Source: Congeria kusceri
Lineage: Eukaryota > Mollusca > Bivalvia > Myida > Dreissenidae
Assembly: GCA_027627225.1 (NCBI GenBank)
Contig: CM051029.1
Coordinates: forward strand, 14,264,159 to 14,328,158
DNA: 64,000 nt
Reading direction: 5' to 3'
The translations under genes were made by a program, and so were the position numbers. Below the pieces are notes generated by a model that saw only the letters and a list, made by a program, of their open reading frames with translations, was not told the DNA's origin and did no database searches. Positions within the stretch are counted from its first letter, which is position 1. Each line of letters opens with the position of its first letter. Positions 24,390 through 37,474 of the stretch are shown piece after piece.

Positions 24390-25240
24390 ATAAACCATGT
24401 GATCCCAGGGCGTGGCCACTTTTACCCCTAGGGCATTATTCGAACAATCTGTGTACAGGACCTCTATGTCATGTTAGATACCAAAAACGAAACCTCTGGA
24501 CCTTGCGGTGTCAGAGAAGAATATGTTTAAAATCATTTTCCTATTTAAGTCTATATAAACCATGTGACCCTCGGGGCGTGGCCACTTTTCACGCCAGGGG
24601 CATTAGTTAAACAATCTGTGTAGAGGACCACTATTAAATTCTAAATACAAAACCTCTGGGAATTGAGGTTTCAGAGGCGAAGATTTTCAAAATCGTTTTG
24701 CTATTTATGTCTATTTAAACCATATGACTCCAAGGAAGTAGCCACATCTTACTCCAAGGGTATAATTCAACAATCTTTGTAGAGGACGCGTATGCGCTGT
24801 ACCTAAATGAACCATGTGACTCCCAGGGCGTGGCCACTTTTTACCCCAAGGGCAGAATGTGAACAATCTTTGTAAAGGACCACTATATAATGTTAAATAT
24901 AAAAAACGAAACCTCTGGAATTTGCGGTTTCAGAGAAGAATATTTTTAAAATCATTTTCCTTTTCAAGTGTTACTATATTAATGGTGTGACACCCGGGAG
25001 GTGGTCACTTTTTACCCCAGGGGCATAGTTTGAATATTCTTAGAGGATTCTTACACGATGCTGCATACCAAATACGAAACCTCTGATTTTTAAAGTCAAT
25101 TTAATATTTGTGAGTATAAACCATGTAACCCCCGGGCCAGCCAGTTTTGACCCCATGGGTATAATTTGAACAAACTTTGTAGATGACCACTAGAGGATGC
25201 AACATGCCAAATATAAGAGCTCTTAGTCAGGCAGTCTAGT
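24390..25240. repeat. Diverged tandem repeat, about six units
   Basis: Units carry AACCATGTGACCCC, GGGCGTGGCCACTTTT, ACCCCAGGGGCATA, GAACAATCTTTGTAGAGGAC and ACGAAACCTCTGG blocks at spacings of about 90-180 bases. This is a well-spread molluscan-type repeat. Confidence 0.75.
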
Positions 25241-28200
25241 ACATGTTATAACCGCATAGTGCCAATGCACTATCTCATTAAGATACAACTGTATTGCATT
25301 TAAACTTCTTCTGTATAAGATTCATATTCATTCAGATAACATACATTGAGCCTTCTGTAATACAATTCAATACCAAAATCGCTATATGTTTGAAAGTACC
25401 TTTGACCGATTGTGTTGCGATATAACTTGTTTATGCTTAACAGACGTGTATGTACTTGTGTGCATTAGGCGTTTTCAATACGTGCTGTCAAAAATAGCAT
25501 TAATAATACGTTTATGCAGGGTAACTTGAAAATTAAGGGTTTTAACAGGAAGAGACAAAGCTGATATCATACCAGCCATAAAGCTATCAATAGAGGTTTA
25601 TCAATAGCTCTAGTCATGTGCGTGTAACTAAAGAAGCAAACATGTTTACAACAATCAATACAGCCATGACCTAAATACGTCCAACCGATAATTATATTAC
25701 ATGTACAAAACATTATTCTCTTCCTGGTTGGGAATGAATCCAATGCCATAAAATATACTACACTTAATTACGCAGTGTAAAGACTTTAAAAAACAGCAAA
25801 TGATTCAGTAAATGTTCTATTATAATCTTTAAGCTACGTGTACGTTATCCGTACATAACCTACTGCTACCTCTATTTGTCTTGAACCTGAGGATCATTCG
25901 TATTAAAATCTGAATTCCGTTTATAATGTTTAACCGCGACATTTGCATGCCTATTTTGATTGCTAGCATTCAGCTAACAAAACAAAACAGTCTTCGAGAA
26001 AAAGCTGACACTTAATTGGATATTGAAATAATTAGTTTTTGTCAACTTGTATCGTTATTTTTATGATGACTTTTTTGCATTGTATTTTAATAATAAATGT
26101 AAAATGTCATTGACTGCAAAGGTTGAAAAACATAACATGCACTAACATTTTAGTGCAATAAACTCTAGTACAGCTACTGACCAGTTCTTAATGAAACAAA
26201 GACACGTTTGAAATGAAAACACAAATATATTACAGGAGGTAATCCTAAGTAGTTTAGGAAACTGCCATGAGCCATCTTAGGCATTGTGTCATATGATCAG
26301 TGTGTTTCGGATACACAGAAACAATGCAAAGCAGCAATGTGCATGCAGGGCTTTTGTTTGAGACACAATTGTACAATAGTGTAACATCAAAGGTAGTGTA
26401 CAACAATAGCAGTAAAAGGAAGAATATGATAACAAGGAGAAAAATATCATAAATAGTCATTTAACGAGGAGGTTTGGAACTCAAAATATATTTAACTGCA
26501 TATCGATAACCTCTAACCCAGTATGGGTTAGAAATTTACGTACATGTACTCGTATGAAAATGTTCTATTCTTCCTGTTTTAAAGTTGAACGTCAACTACA
26601 CTTACGATGCAGACAAGTCTGCAAAACCTCATTCACTGAAAACAAATCTAGCTTTGCAGAGGTATTGATTGCGAGAGACCGGGCCTTCGCCAGGTATTGG
26701 TTTGCACATATGCAATGAACCTATGGCGCGTGCCCATGGTTGATATGCAATCAGAAAGTATTGACATATTTTGAGCGCAATCATTCACTTAAGCAATGTC
26801 AAATCACGGTGTGTTCTGTACCATACCTTGACCTACTTAACTACAGGTTTACGTGGTGTTAAGTCTGACGATAGTTATCTGTAGACAGTCTCATTAATAT
26901 GAGACAACTGCGTAAACTGTGTGTATTATTATCCGCTCAAACTGCGTAAACTGTGTGTATTATTATCCGCTCATGCTGGCTTATAAAGAGGGAGGTAATA
27001 AACTTCATTTCATATCAAATACATGCATGTTTATTCCCCTGGTTGCATTGAGCAAAGGTTTAAAGGTATTGCTTGAAATACTGAAAATGGGTGAATATTA
27101 TTCTGTATACGTTATGTCATTAGTATGCAAACCTAATGGTTACATAATACATGGCATTTAAAATATATATTTAACGACGACTTTGAAACCAACATTTTGA
27201 AACAGCCCATTATATTTGTTAACTTGCATTAGTTCATATGCAGACACAGTCGAGTTGTTTTAATTTTAATATGTTCATTTAAGTTGGTCATTTTTAACAT
27301 CGTCGCAAAGAATTCATGGATATGATGTTAAGTTCATGAGATGATGTACGACTAGTAATATATAACGTTACATATGAATTTGTGATAAATGTGTAGTCAA
27401 TTGTTGTAGTGTAACAGAAGCAAGTATTATATAAACGAAACATCATTCGGACATAGTGATACTCGAATCAAATCAGGCGACTCTATGATTTAACAGATCG
27501 AAATGTGCACATTGTGTATATAAAACGATATCTTCAACAATATATATTATCAAACACAAAGAACAAAAACCATCAAACTGTCATCGAACCTGTTCTGAAA
27601 AGACCTAGGATATGTTCAATGTATTACACTTCGGTGAAATAAAAACTCAGTGTATTCCAATTTACATATTGTACACGATATTTACTAACCATAAAGTGAA
27701 GAGCATACAATGTCTAATAATTAACTAGAAATTGTTCATATTGTTGCAGTAGGCCCAATGGAAAACATCGAACAACTGTTAAGCTTATAGCATATGAGAA
27801 GTACAAAGGTAATACGATTGTTCTTAAGCGTACAGGTTAATAATGGAATATGAAATACGTTCATGCTTTGCAAAGATATTCGTCGGGTAGTGCAGGGCTT
27901 TTGTGCTTTGAAACTCAATCCATTTTTTGAGCGTGACAATACATGTATTTAAAAGAAAAAGAAGCCTAGAACAGGGTAAGAAGACGACGGCATACCTTGT
28001 TAAATATAAAACCATGAACATTATAAGATGATTTCTTTATAAATATATTCTGTATTCCAAACCAAGGAATAAAACATGCAATCGAAACTACCCCAAAACA
28101 CTTCCTTTACACTATAACCCAAGACTTCAATGAAGTAAATACAAATGCAACATAAAATTGCAAATATACACAAAGTTCATTTAGTAATTTTATGGAAGAA

Positions 28201-28700
28201 ACTCCATACATTGAATATACATTATTAAAGTTATATCAGTGTTGATCCTGAGTTTCTTACCGTTATTAAAACAAAAAAGGCTGTTAGATTAAGCTTTGCA
28301 ATTTCTACCCTTCCGCGGAATAAGTAAATATAAATTGATTAAATAACAATAATTGCAAAACCATGTATACCATATATATTTGCTGTGCTGAATAGATATT
28401 TATAGTATTTATCTTTATTACGCAAAAAAGTTACATACACTTCTACCAAGTAAATTTAATGCACTTAATAATACACTGTTGAGTCGACGGTTTGCTTCAT
28501 TATATTAGTTAAGAAAAAACAACAACAAGTCTTTAGGGACAGGTACAGAGGAAGCAGTATATATCCGTATTTATATTGGGATTGATAATACAGATATGCA
28601 ATAATTGCCTGAAAATGAGCAGTCAAAGCCATGACATATACACGGAAAGAAAATACATTGTAGAGACTGAAGCGCGTATATGCATGATGTATGGATGACG
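25241..28700. other. Intergenic AT-rich DNA
   Basis: No supported gene on either strand. It includes a perfect 34-base tandem duplication at 26906-26973. Confidence 0.4.
26906..26973. repeat. Perfect 34-bp tandem duplication
   Basis: Two identical adjacent copies starting AACTGCGTAAACTG and ending ATCCGCTCA; a recent duplication. Confidence 0.9.
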
Positions 28701-28704
28701 GTAG

Positions 28705-29386
28705 GTGTACAGGGTGAATAAATGCGTGGTTGAGTGATTGGTTGAGTTAGTGATTAAGTGGTCGATTGGTTAAGTTGTTGAGTTGTTGAGATAGTGGTTA
28801 AGTGGTCGAGTACTTAAGTGGTTGAGCAATTGACTGAGAGGTTCCGTGGCTGAGTGGTTAAGTGGTTGGTTGTTGAGTGAGTGGTTAAGAGGTCGAGTGG
28901 TTAAGTAGTCGAGTGGTTAAGTGGTTGAGTAAGTGATTGAGTTTCTGAGTGCATGGTTTAGTGAGTTTTCGAGTGGTTGAGGGTTGAGTGGTTGAGGGAT
29001 TGAGTGATTGAGTGATTGACTGAGTGGTTGAGTGGTTGAGTGATTGCTTGGTTGAGGAGTTGAGTGATTGACTGAGTGGTTGAGTGATTCAGTGATTGCT
29101 TGGATGAGTGGTAGAGTGGTAGAGACGTAGAATGGTTGTGTGGTTGAGTGGTTGAGTGGTTAGGTGAGTGGTAAAATGGGAGAGTGGTTAAGTGGTCGAG
29201 TGGTTAAGTGGTCGAGTGGGAGATTGGTTTAGTGGTTGAACGATTGAGCGGTTGAGTGGTTGAGTGGTTGCGTGGTTGAGTGGTAGAATGGTTGAGTGGT
29301 AGAGTGGTTGAGTGGTTGAGTGGTTTAGTGAGTGGTTAAGTGGGAGAGTTATTAGGTGGGAGAGTGGTTAAGTGGTAGAGTGTTGA
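28705..29386. repeat. Degenerate GTGGTTGA-type array
   Basis: Irregular runs of GAGTGGTTGAGTGG and AAGTGGTCGAGTGG lead into the pure arrays to the right. It looks like the older, mutated edge of the same array. Confidence 0.9.
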
Positions 29387-29456
29387 TAGTTGGTTGGTTG
29401 GTTGGTTGGTTGGTTGGTTGGTTGGTTGGTTGGTTGGTTGGTTGGTTGGTTGGTTG
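29387..29456. repeat. (TTGG)n microsatellite
   Basis: A pure tetranucleotide run of about 17 units between the degenerate and GTGA arrays. Confidence 0.95.
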
Positions 29457-30320
29457 CGTGAGTGAGTGAGTGAGTGAGTGAGTGAGTGAGTGAGTGAGTG
29501 AGTGAGTGAGTGAGTGAGTGAGTGAGTGAGTGAGTGAGTGAGTGAGTGAGTGAGTGAGTGAGTGAGTGAGTGAGTGAGTGAGTGAGTGAGTGAGTGAGTG
29601 AGTGAGTGAGTGAGTGAGTGAGTGAGTGAGTGAGTGAGTGAGTGAGTGAGTGAGTGAGTGAGTGAGTGAGTGAGTGAGTGAGTGAGTGAGTGAGTGAGTG
29701 AGTGAGTGAGTGAGTGAGTGAGTGAGTGAGTGAGTGAGTGAGTGAGTGAGTGAGTGAGTGAGTGAGTGAGTGAGTGAGTGAGTGAGTGAGTGAGTGAGTG
29801 AGTGAGTGAGTGAGTGAGTGAGTGAGTGAGTGAGTGAGTGAGTGAGTGAGTGAGTGAGTGAGTGAGTGAGTGAGTGAGTGAGTGAGTGAGTGAGTGAGTG
29901 AGTGAGTGAGTGAGTGAGTGAGTGAGTGAGTGAGTGAGTGAGTGAGTGAGTGAGTGAGTGAGTGAGTGAGTGAGTGAGTGAGTGAGTGAGTGAGTGAGTG
30001 AGTGAGTGAGTGAGTGAGTGAGTGAGTGAGTGAGTGAGTGAGTGAGTGAGTGAGTGAGTGAGTGAGTGAGTGAGTGAGTGAGTGAGTGAGTGAGTGAGTG
30101 AGTGAGTGAGTGAGTGAGTGAGTGAGTGAGTGAGTGAGTGAGTGAGTGAGTGAGTGAGTGAGTGAGTGAGTGAGTGAGTGAGTGAGTGAGTGAGTGAGTG
30201 AGTGAGTGAGTGAGTGAGTGAGTGAGTGAGTGAGTGAGTGAGTGAGTGAGTGAGTGAGTGAGTGAGTGAGTGAGTGAGTGAGTGAGTGAGTGAGTGAGTG
30301 AGTGAGTGAGTGAGTGAGTA
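29457..30320. repeat. (GTGA)n array, about 215 units
   Basis: About 860 bases of essentially perfect GTGA repeats. The long minus-strand THSL-repeat frame through it is an artefact of a repeat whose period preserves the frame. Confidence 0.98.
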
Positions 30321-33204
30321 GGTCTTTAAACGAACATGCGATCGGGAGAAAAACGAAAGTGCGACATAATAATCACACCTTTCTCTCAACTATTAATATA
30401 AGAAAAGTGGGAACGCAATCGTTTAGTTATAATTTTCATTTGGCAACTTGCGCCAATTTATGATACCGCAATATCAAAACACATTTCAAAACATCAAGAC
30501 ATTGCACAGAAGATATTTTTGCATCATACAGTAAACAAGAAAAGTAATGTTTCTACACTTTACAGACCGTATAAATGGTTTCCCGAAGGTTGTTTGAAGG
30601 TAGGTCGGCATCCCTGTCATCCCCCCCCCTCAGGATATTGTAACGTTTGACTCCGTGTGTTTCGCCTTTAAATTATGCTATGACAGCCAGTAGTTTCAAA
30701 AATATGTATATTTCATTTAATTTTTTTTTGGGGGGTGGGCTGCAAAAAAAAAAAAAACATCTATACAATACACATCTTTCTATACAGTTATACTACATGC
30801 GAATAATAAAAGCCGAAAACATTAACTTTGCTACTAAATACTTTAAAACGCGGCTCTTAATCGACATAACAAATACGTTGATATGTCTCCAAGTACAAAA
30901 CGTATTTTTCACCATAAAGCGGTCGAAAATTATGTCGCCATGTGCAGGTCATGAAAAACGTGCGGGTACTGGTCACGCGTTCGATTGCATTGTGTTTATG
31001 TGAACACAATGACGTTCGACGACGTCAAATTATATTTAAAAATGAGGCAAGGTATTAGATTATTCGTTTTTCTATTTCTGAGTGTCCGTTTGTGAGATGG
31101 CGTAGTGAATTAACCGGATCAAATTTTTTATGATATATATAATATTGAAGTTTAAAAATGCCTGTCGCTTTTCATGGCAAGCTTATGTATTTGTTCAATT
31201 ATAACAATACCACGAAAGTTGGGGCATTTATGAAATTAGCAAAACTCCACGGTAGTGTTTTATTAATATGCAAGGACTAATTAGTGAATTAAGCTTACAC
31301 TATATTATACATTATATAGCTTGAATGAAGTCAATACTACATGTGGTCGTCGACAGTCGTTGCAACTACGCAGTTGGTAATAGTAAGATTTCAGATAAGT
31401 ACAAAATGATAGTGCTAGGGAAAGCATTACAAAGATTGCAACTTATAAAACAATTTTCACGTCTGTTCATCTTTGAACAAAACTTCATACGAACGTCATT
31501 TAACCATTCGTACTGGAAGTGACGTCCGCCGATGTCATTTACTGCCAGAGATATGGAGAAAGTAATACACAAATTGGAAAGTCATGCTTAATGTTTACAA
31601 TACAAATGAACAGTTTCTTAACACCTCGAAATGTATGGTATTGTGACTATCATAACCGTACCTCGACGGGCTACGTTTAAAACAGAGAGAGAGAAGAGAG
31701 TTTGAATATTTTCTTGAGCACGGGGACATGCCTTTTCTTAGCACAAAAACCGGCTTACGTTTTCATTTTCTGACATACCAAAGACGACAAGAATGCAACA
31801 TGATTGAATAAAGTATAGACAATACCAACTACAATGGTTTTACTTGAACATTTATCAAGCGATATCCAAATGCAATGCCAAGATAAACCGATTTATGTGC
31901 ATATGATCGACATGATTGTGTGGACACAATTTCTATTTCTTGCGTGTGGCTGTTCCCTGAGTATTACTTGTTGTTCATTAATGAAAGTGACTATAATGTT
32001 AAACTATGTGTTTATATTTGTATTTTTTCTAATCATTGCAACATCATGTGTATCATTCATAGGTAGCACAACTACATTAGTAATTACCGGTTTAAGTAGA
32101 ACATATCAGTAGACTAGTGGATGTCACAAGCATGTTGTTGAGGAAAACGCATCCATACAGTTACCAAAGTCACTTAAAAATAAATTAATTATTATACGCG
32201 ACCAACATTCGCTTCATAAAACATTCAGACATTTGGAACAATAGTAATAGTGATAGCCCAAGTCCGAGATATCTATAGGAACCGTCACCTAAAGTATTAA
32301 TTATGAAGGAGCTTCCGAGTTCCTATATGCAATACACTGTCAACATTATGTTGTGTCTTAGTATGAGAAAACTACTATTCAACAATTTTTTTTCAAATTG
32401 TTAGCAAACTGTGAGTGTAAAAGGACATTAAGAACGAAGTTTAAAACAAAATTACCTCGTGGTACTCACGTGTATGTGAATGGTTTATCTCAACGTCTTG
32501 AATATTTGATAACATTTGCCATATCGCATGGTCAACTCAAGTTCGCATTTTAAAAACGGTTGTATTTGGAAATTAAAGCACTACAAAGTATGCCACAGAA
32601 GAGCGAAAACTGTTGCTTACCGGCACAACTATTTAATCGCTAAACAAGTTCATAAAAATGTTTATGTTTAGATTTGCTTAAAAATATGTTTGTGATGTCT
32701 TTCAACGAAAATGAACAACAAAATGAATTTCGTACAACCGGAGATCGGTTACTTATGTGTTTTTATCTCGTATATTTTCCAGCTTAAGAACGTTTCTGAA
32801 GTGCTGCACGCTTCTTTATCATAATCGTCATCAAGATGACACATATATATTTGAATATGTCTCCAATATGGCCCAAAACAACAATTTGCCCGTTAGTGCA
32901 TTATCCGTTTTGTCATAACTAACAATTTCCGTAAATCCATCAAACAACTCGTATAATAAAAGGCGCGTATTGTATGGAGTAGTGCAACACCAAGATGCTC
33001 AGTATGATATGAAAAGCTCACCTTACCTATATAGTGACTATCTAACTAGTTGATTACTTATACATAATATGCATTTTCAATAAATTGTAAAATTCAGTTT
33101 CAATTTCCTATGTCTGTAAGACATGCCTACATCTCAATTTGAATAACCATCATAAATATTGTACATATGATACTTATTTAAATACCGGATATGATGAAAA
33201 ATAA
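30321..33204. other. Intergenic AT-rich DNA
   Basis: No supported gene apart from the possible signal-peptide exon at 31981-32062. C-rich and G-rich homopolymer tracts occur near 30619 and 30730. Confidence 0.4.
31981..32062 (+). CDS. Possible signal-peptide exon
   Basis: From ATG 31981 or 31996 the frame encodes MLNYVFIFVFFLIIATSC and then VSFI, a typical signal peptide, and breaks in phase 1 at GTAGCA. The weak donor and long distance to the lectin exons at 36020 leave the link unproven. Confidence 0.3.
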
Positions 33205-33365
33205 TTGAGGCATGTCGTGGGAAAAACGGACTTAATGCATGTGGCTAAAGAGCCGTCCTGGATTATCCTGTGCAGTCCGCACAAGCTATTCCGAGCCGAC
33301 GCATTTCGCTGTAATGGTACTTTCTGTTTCAATTGAATCTCTTCTAAACATAAATCCACTGTAGA
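33205..33365. mobile_element. Palindromic dispersed repeat (MITE-like)
   Basis: It contains GTCGTGGGAAAAACGGACTT, AATGCATGTG, and the inverted core CCTGTGCAGTCCGCACAAGC. I recognise close relatives of this core as an abundant bivalve interspersed repeat. It is diverged here, and no target duplication was identified. Confidence 0.5.
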
Positions 33366-34677
33366 CGGAAAGCACATTCTACCACAGTTTACCAGTCAAG
33401 CACAAACATGAATGTATGACATTATACCAGAACGCTCTGCACAGTTCAGATTATATACTTCTAAAAATTTCTCAAAACAATAAGCATTGTATAACACATT
33501 CATTTATTACTAGTGTGATGCAGTTTATATCAAGGAATCAATAACTAATCAGCAGCTTTAAAAGTGACATATCAATCATTGGAACTTGCATAACAATTAT
33601 AAATCAGTTTCACTGGCATCAACTACATACGCTATCTCCACTCTACGCGTATGTATTTCCAAAGATAATTCATTCTAAATATGCCAATATATATGTTTGA
33701 TTGACTGAGTTAACAACCCGAGTATCCGAAATACATGTAATCAAGTAAATCTTAGTGTGTTGTTGCACAACGTTACAAGTACCACTGATATGACAATCAT
33801 ATCAATATACATACTAAATAATGTTTAAATACAATACAACGATACTAACAGAAGTACTTCATCTGCAGATGGTTTAAACTTTATTATAGAACATGCCTTC
33901 GCCTTCTTGAATTAGCCGGTATTTATCATCAAATATTTAGGGGATGCCTTTCCGTTACTATAAAGTAGGTAAATATCGGGAAACATAACATTTCATGGAG
34001 GTTATTTCAGCAAGCGATTACTGTTGTGTATGTATAAACACCCGATTTGCACAAAATTATGGTATTAAGGGCATAAAGTAACTGCTTGTGAGCTATGATA
34101 ATATATACAGTTCGTTGGAGGTCGATATACCACTTATGTTTGAAGTTTTACTTTACAAGGTGCAGCCAATGTAACATTCATGAGTTCAGACCGGTAGTGG
34201 TGCCAATAGTTTATTATTTCCTTGATGTAAATTAATTACATAAAAAGCCATTTAATATTGGATATGTACGTGTTTTTCTCTTTTTTTTGGTTGTTGTAGC
34301 TCGTTCCTGTACTGGTATTGTTTATTTCATTTCTTTTTTTATCTGAAATAGATTCCACGTTTTTGATTCAAGTAAAACCTTTACAAAGAGATTAACACAT
34401 TTCATGAAATCAAATTCTCAATTTATATCAAATAACACGACAAATCATTTTGTAATGTTTGCACAATTGTGTAAAGGTTAATAATCCCGCCTAATACAGA
34501 TGCGTTTTAGTTACATGTAACATATTAACTTTATAAATAGAGTAACATAACATTCAATAATTTAAGGCATTATGTTTGTTACTTAGATACTTGCTATAAT
34601 ATATAGCTCGTGCATTTACTTGGTTATACACATATTTAGGTGGTTTTGGAGTCAATAAGTATGTGCTGATAAAAACG
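33366..34677. other. Intergenic AT-rich DNA
   Basis: Nothing supported on either strand. Confidence 0.4.
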
Positions 34678-34728
34678 ATCAAAGCTAGTAGGATCAAAGC
34701 TAGTAGGATCAAAGCTAGTAGGATCGGT
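34678..34728. repeat. 15-bp tandem repeat, three copies
   Basis: GATCAAAGCTAGTAG is repeated three times without change, just left of the 36-bp minisatellite. Confidence 0.9.
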
Positions 34729-34782
34729 TTACATTTTTTTTTGTTTATTTTTGTAAAGGCTTAGGCTCCACGTCTTTACTTA

Positions 34783-35250
34783 AAATGCAGTAAGCTGGCA
34801 AAATGGACCCCAAACCAACAGTGCAGTGAGCTGGCAAAATCGACCCCAAACCAACAGTGCAGTGAGCGCAACATCGACCCCATACCAACAATGCAGTGAG
34901 CTGGCAAACTCGACCCCAAACCAACAGTGCAGTGAGCTGGCAAACTCGACCCCAAACCAACAGTGCAGTGAGCGCAACATCGACCCCATACCAACAGTGC
35001 AGTGAGCTGGCAAACTCGACCCCATACCAACAATGCAGTGAGCTGGCAAACTCGACCCCATACCAACAGTGCAGTGAGCTGGCAAACTCGACCCCATACC
35101 TACAGTGCAGTGAGCTGGCAACATCGACCCCATACCAACAATGCAGTGAGCTGGCAAACTCGACCCCATACCAACAGTGCAGTGAGCTGGGAATATCGAC
35201 CCCATACCAACAATGCAGTGAGCTCGCAAAATCGACCCAATTCCAACAGT
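34783..35250. repeat. 36-bp minisatellite
   Basis: About 13 units built from CAGTGCAGTGAGCTGG and CAAACTCGACCCCATAC. Most units are 36 bases; some are 34 through a small deletion (AGTGAGCGCAACATCG). Open frames on both strands come from the 12-codon period. Confidence 0.95.
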
Positions 35251-36019
35251 ATTTATATTTAAGAAAATAGGTTTCCAGGAAACAAGTAGATTAATATGTC
35301 ACCAGTGTCGAAAGGAGGTCATTAAACATGCACATTTTTTTACTATTTGGTATTTTCGACACAATGACACAACTTATAAACTTGCATTAGAACATACGCG
35401 TTGTCTTCGAATACTTCTACTCTTTTGTAGAAAATATTCCGTTCTGAATGGCACTATATACCGATTTTATTTATCATTGACATATAATTTGTTGTCATAA
35501 GTGTAACCTCGGAATATGTTTGGTTAAGATATGAAGAAAATATCTTACATATCGTGTTTTTTTCTGGTACCTTTATCTCTGTGATTTTTTTTTTTAATTT
35601 TAGCAAGCTGATTTTTATCAATGACACATACGAGAGAACACCACAGGAACTGTTAGTCATGGCAGCTCTACCAACAGAGCCAGCATAGCTTAATCATATA
35701 CGTCCCTTTTGAAATCGTTTTATTTTCTTGCATACGTAATTTGTTTGATATGAACTAATACAAATACAGTTCAGAGGTTATCGTGTTCATATCAGGATTT
35801 CAAGCGATATTTTTCCATGCAATATAACGAAAATACCTTGCCAAATGTAATTGCTGTCTAACCTTTTCTTAGTTAACATATTTGCGTGTGTAATTTTATA
35901 ATGTGTTTTGTCTTGGGCATATTCCGTCTCTTTCTGTATTTTTATTAGATCATATTACATTTCATCGTGTCGTTATTTTAATATGACATTTATCATTAAC
36001 ACGTTCAATTATTTTTCAG
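35251..36019. other. AT-rich stretch left of the lectin exons
   Basis: No exon with splice sites was found. The missing first half of the lectin domain at 36020 was looked for here and not seen. Confidence 0.35.
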
Positions 36020-36115
36020 ATCGCATACGCATGCCACGTGCTCAAACTTGTTTGAATGTTAACTACAATGTTTCATATAACATTTACAGCAATTATGTCG
36101 ACAGCACGTTCAAAG
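36020..36115 (+). CDS. Possible exon preceding lectin A
   Basis: Acceptor TATTTTTCAG, donor GTAACA, phase 1-1 with 31 open codons (AQTCLNVNYNVSYNIYSNYV). Its phase fits the next exon, but the sequence is not recognisably lectin and has no match in gene B. Confidence 0.4.
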
Positions 36116-36339
36116 GTAACATTTAGTACAATTACGTTTAACTTGAACGATAACGTTTACAAAGATACAATTACATGAATATCATAACTTATAGTTTTGT
36201 TTTCATTTAAATTCATTTAATCTCCTACGGGCGTATGAAAAAAATGACAAGAAAAACCCCCACAAAATTTGTATATCTTTCATAAAAAAATATAAACGAT
36301 ATTTATATATTCGTGTAACGTTGGATAATATACATGTAG

Positions 36340-36427
36340 ATTCTCAGTGGTGGATAAGTGAAACAGATGAAGATAAAGAAGGGTACTGGAAATGGTTCGA
36401 CAAGACTGAGGTGGCAACGTTTACGGG
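36340..36427 (+). pseudogene. Lectin A middle exon
   Basis: Follows ACATGTAG. It contains the WWI...GYWKW signature of C-type lectin domains. The likely donor is shifted or mutated compared with gene B. Confidence 0.7.
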
Positions 36428-36885
36428 GTATTCATACTTCTCAAACGTCAGCTGTGCAACCGTGTGACATGATTAAACAGTTCTTTACTCATGAGAGAGC
36501 AGGTACAATCTAGAGGTTATACATGAAATCCTGGTGTAAACAGCTGTCATAATATTCATGTATGAATCAGCTAGGAACTCTTCTATGTGAAGTATCATTT
36601 GATTTTTTAGTCGTAAGACATTGTCGTACATGAACTTTACAGATAATTACATATGATCATAAACCTTTTCTGTAGCAAGAATATGAGGTTTAAATGTTTA
36701 GGACAAGATATAAAACATTGTTATCGCGTGAATCTTCTGATAAATTCGAAGATTGATATGAAAAATGACTTCTAGTTGTGGGATGCTCCCAAGTCTTTTA
36801 TTAAATTAAAGCCTTGTCGTGATAGATAAAAGTGTCTCACTCGCTATTATGTGAAATGTCGAGGCTGTGTGTTTTTTCTTAATAG

Positions 36886-36990
36886 ACTTCATGCCTGGAG
36901 ATACTGGTGACCACAATGCTGGGGACTGTGCTGGGTTTCATTCTGGTTATGGTTATCGCAGGGCAGATTTTCCACGCTCTGTAAAACCAT
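36886..36990 (+). pseudogene. Lectin A C-terminal exon
   Basis: Follows TTAATAG and ends at GTACGA, phase 1-1. GDHNAGDCAGF is the conserved EDC-type segment; the WND-like site has become RRADF and the following Cys is Arg. Confidence 0.7.
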
Positions 36991-37474
36991 GTACGACACT
37001 TTGTTATCCAAACACTGAGATTTATTTTGTATGAATGCTTGTTGTTCATTTCTATATTTCTCTTGATAGAAAACATGAAGATTGGTCATTTCTATAGCTT
37101 TTTTATAGATAACATAAATATGGTTTTTGTTTAGTCGCGTGAGTTAAATACATCAAGTACACGTAATGTCGTTCGGCTGATCTAGACACCAAGTTAGGAA
37201 GAGATCCAGAGCGCTCCTTTTTTGTTATACCCGGCTGTTCTTTGTAGGCTGGTCAACAGAAGAATTATTTTGAAATTTATTATAGTTTGGCCAATATTCA
37301 ACGGTAAATAAAGACACCATGTTTAAACCCTTCATTTAAAAGGATAACAAACCTAGATTAACCAAATTATAAACAAGAAATGTCAATAAAAAAATAAAAT
37401 CGGCATTAAAATTAATATTGAGATGTCATTGTTTGCCCTAATTATAATACAAGAATACTAAGATGATCGGTTAC

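Larger units (their letters stand above)
36020..36990 (+). pseudogene. C-type lectin-like gene A, degraded
   Basis: Three exons: 36020-36115, 36340-36427 (approximate end) and 36886-36990. The second encodes WWISETDEDKEGYWKWFDK and then EVATFTG. The third encodes MPGDTGDHNAGDCAGFHSGY and then GYRRADFPRSVKPC. These match the middle and end of a C-type lectin domain (WIGL-x-WKW, then P-G-D-x-x-D-C), normally a secreted or membrane glycan-binding module. The second exon's donor has GG where gene B has GT, and its frame otherwise runs to TGA at 36465. The conserved Cys before the final segment is Arg. The first half of the domain was not found. Probably a pseudogene; sequencing of transcripts would decide. 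Confidence 0.65.

Noticed and set aside
29352..30389. 345-residue minus-strand frame of THSL repeats
   Set aside because: It is the translation of a GTGA tetranucleotide array; every frame of such an array is periodic and open.
33174..33377. 67-residue minus-strand frame
   Set aside because: It lies in the palindromic dispersed repeat and shows no protein family.
34780..35270. Several overlapping frames rich in Trp, Gln and Ser on both strands
   Set aside because: Products of the 36-bp minisatellite, with 34-bp variants shifting units between frames.
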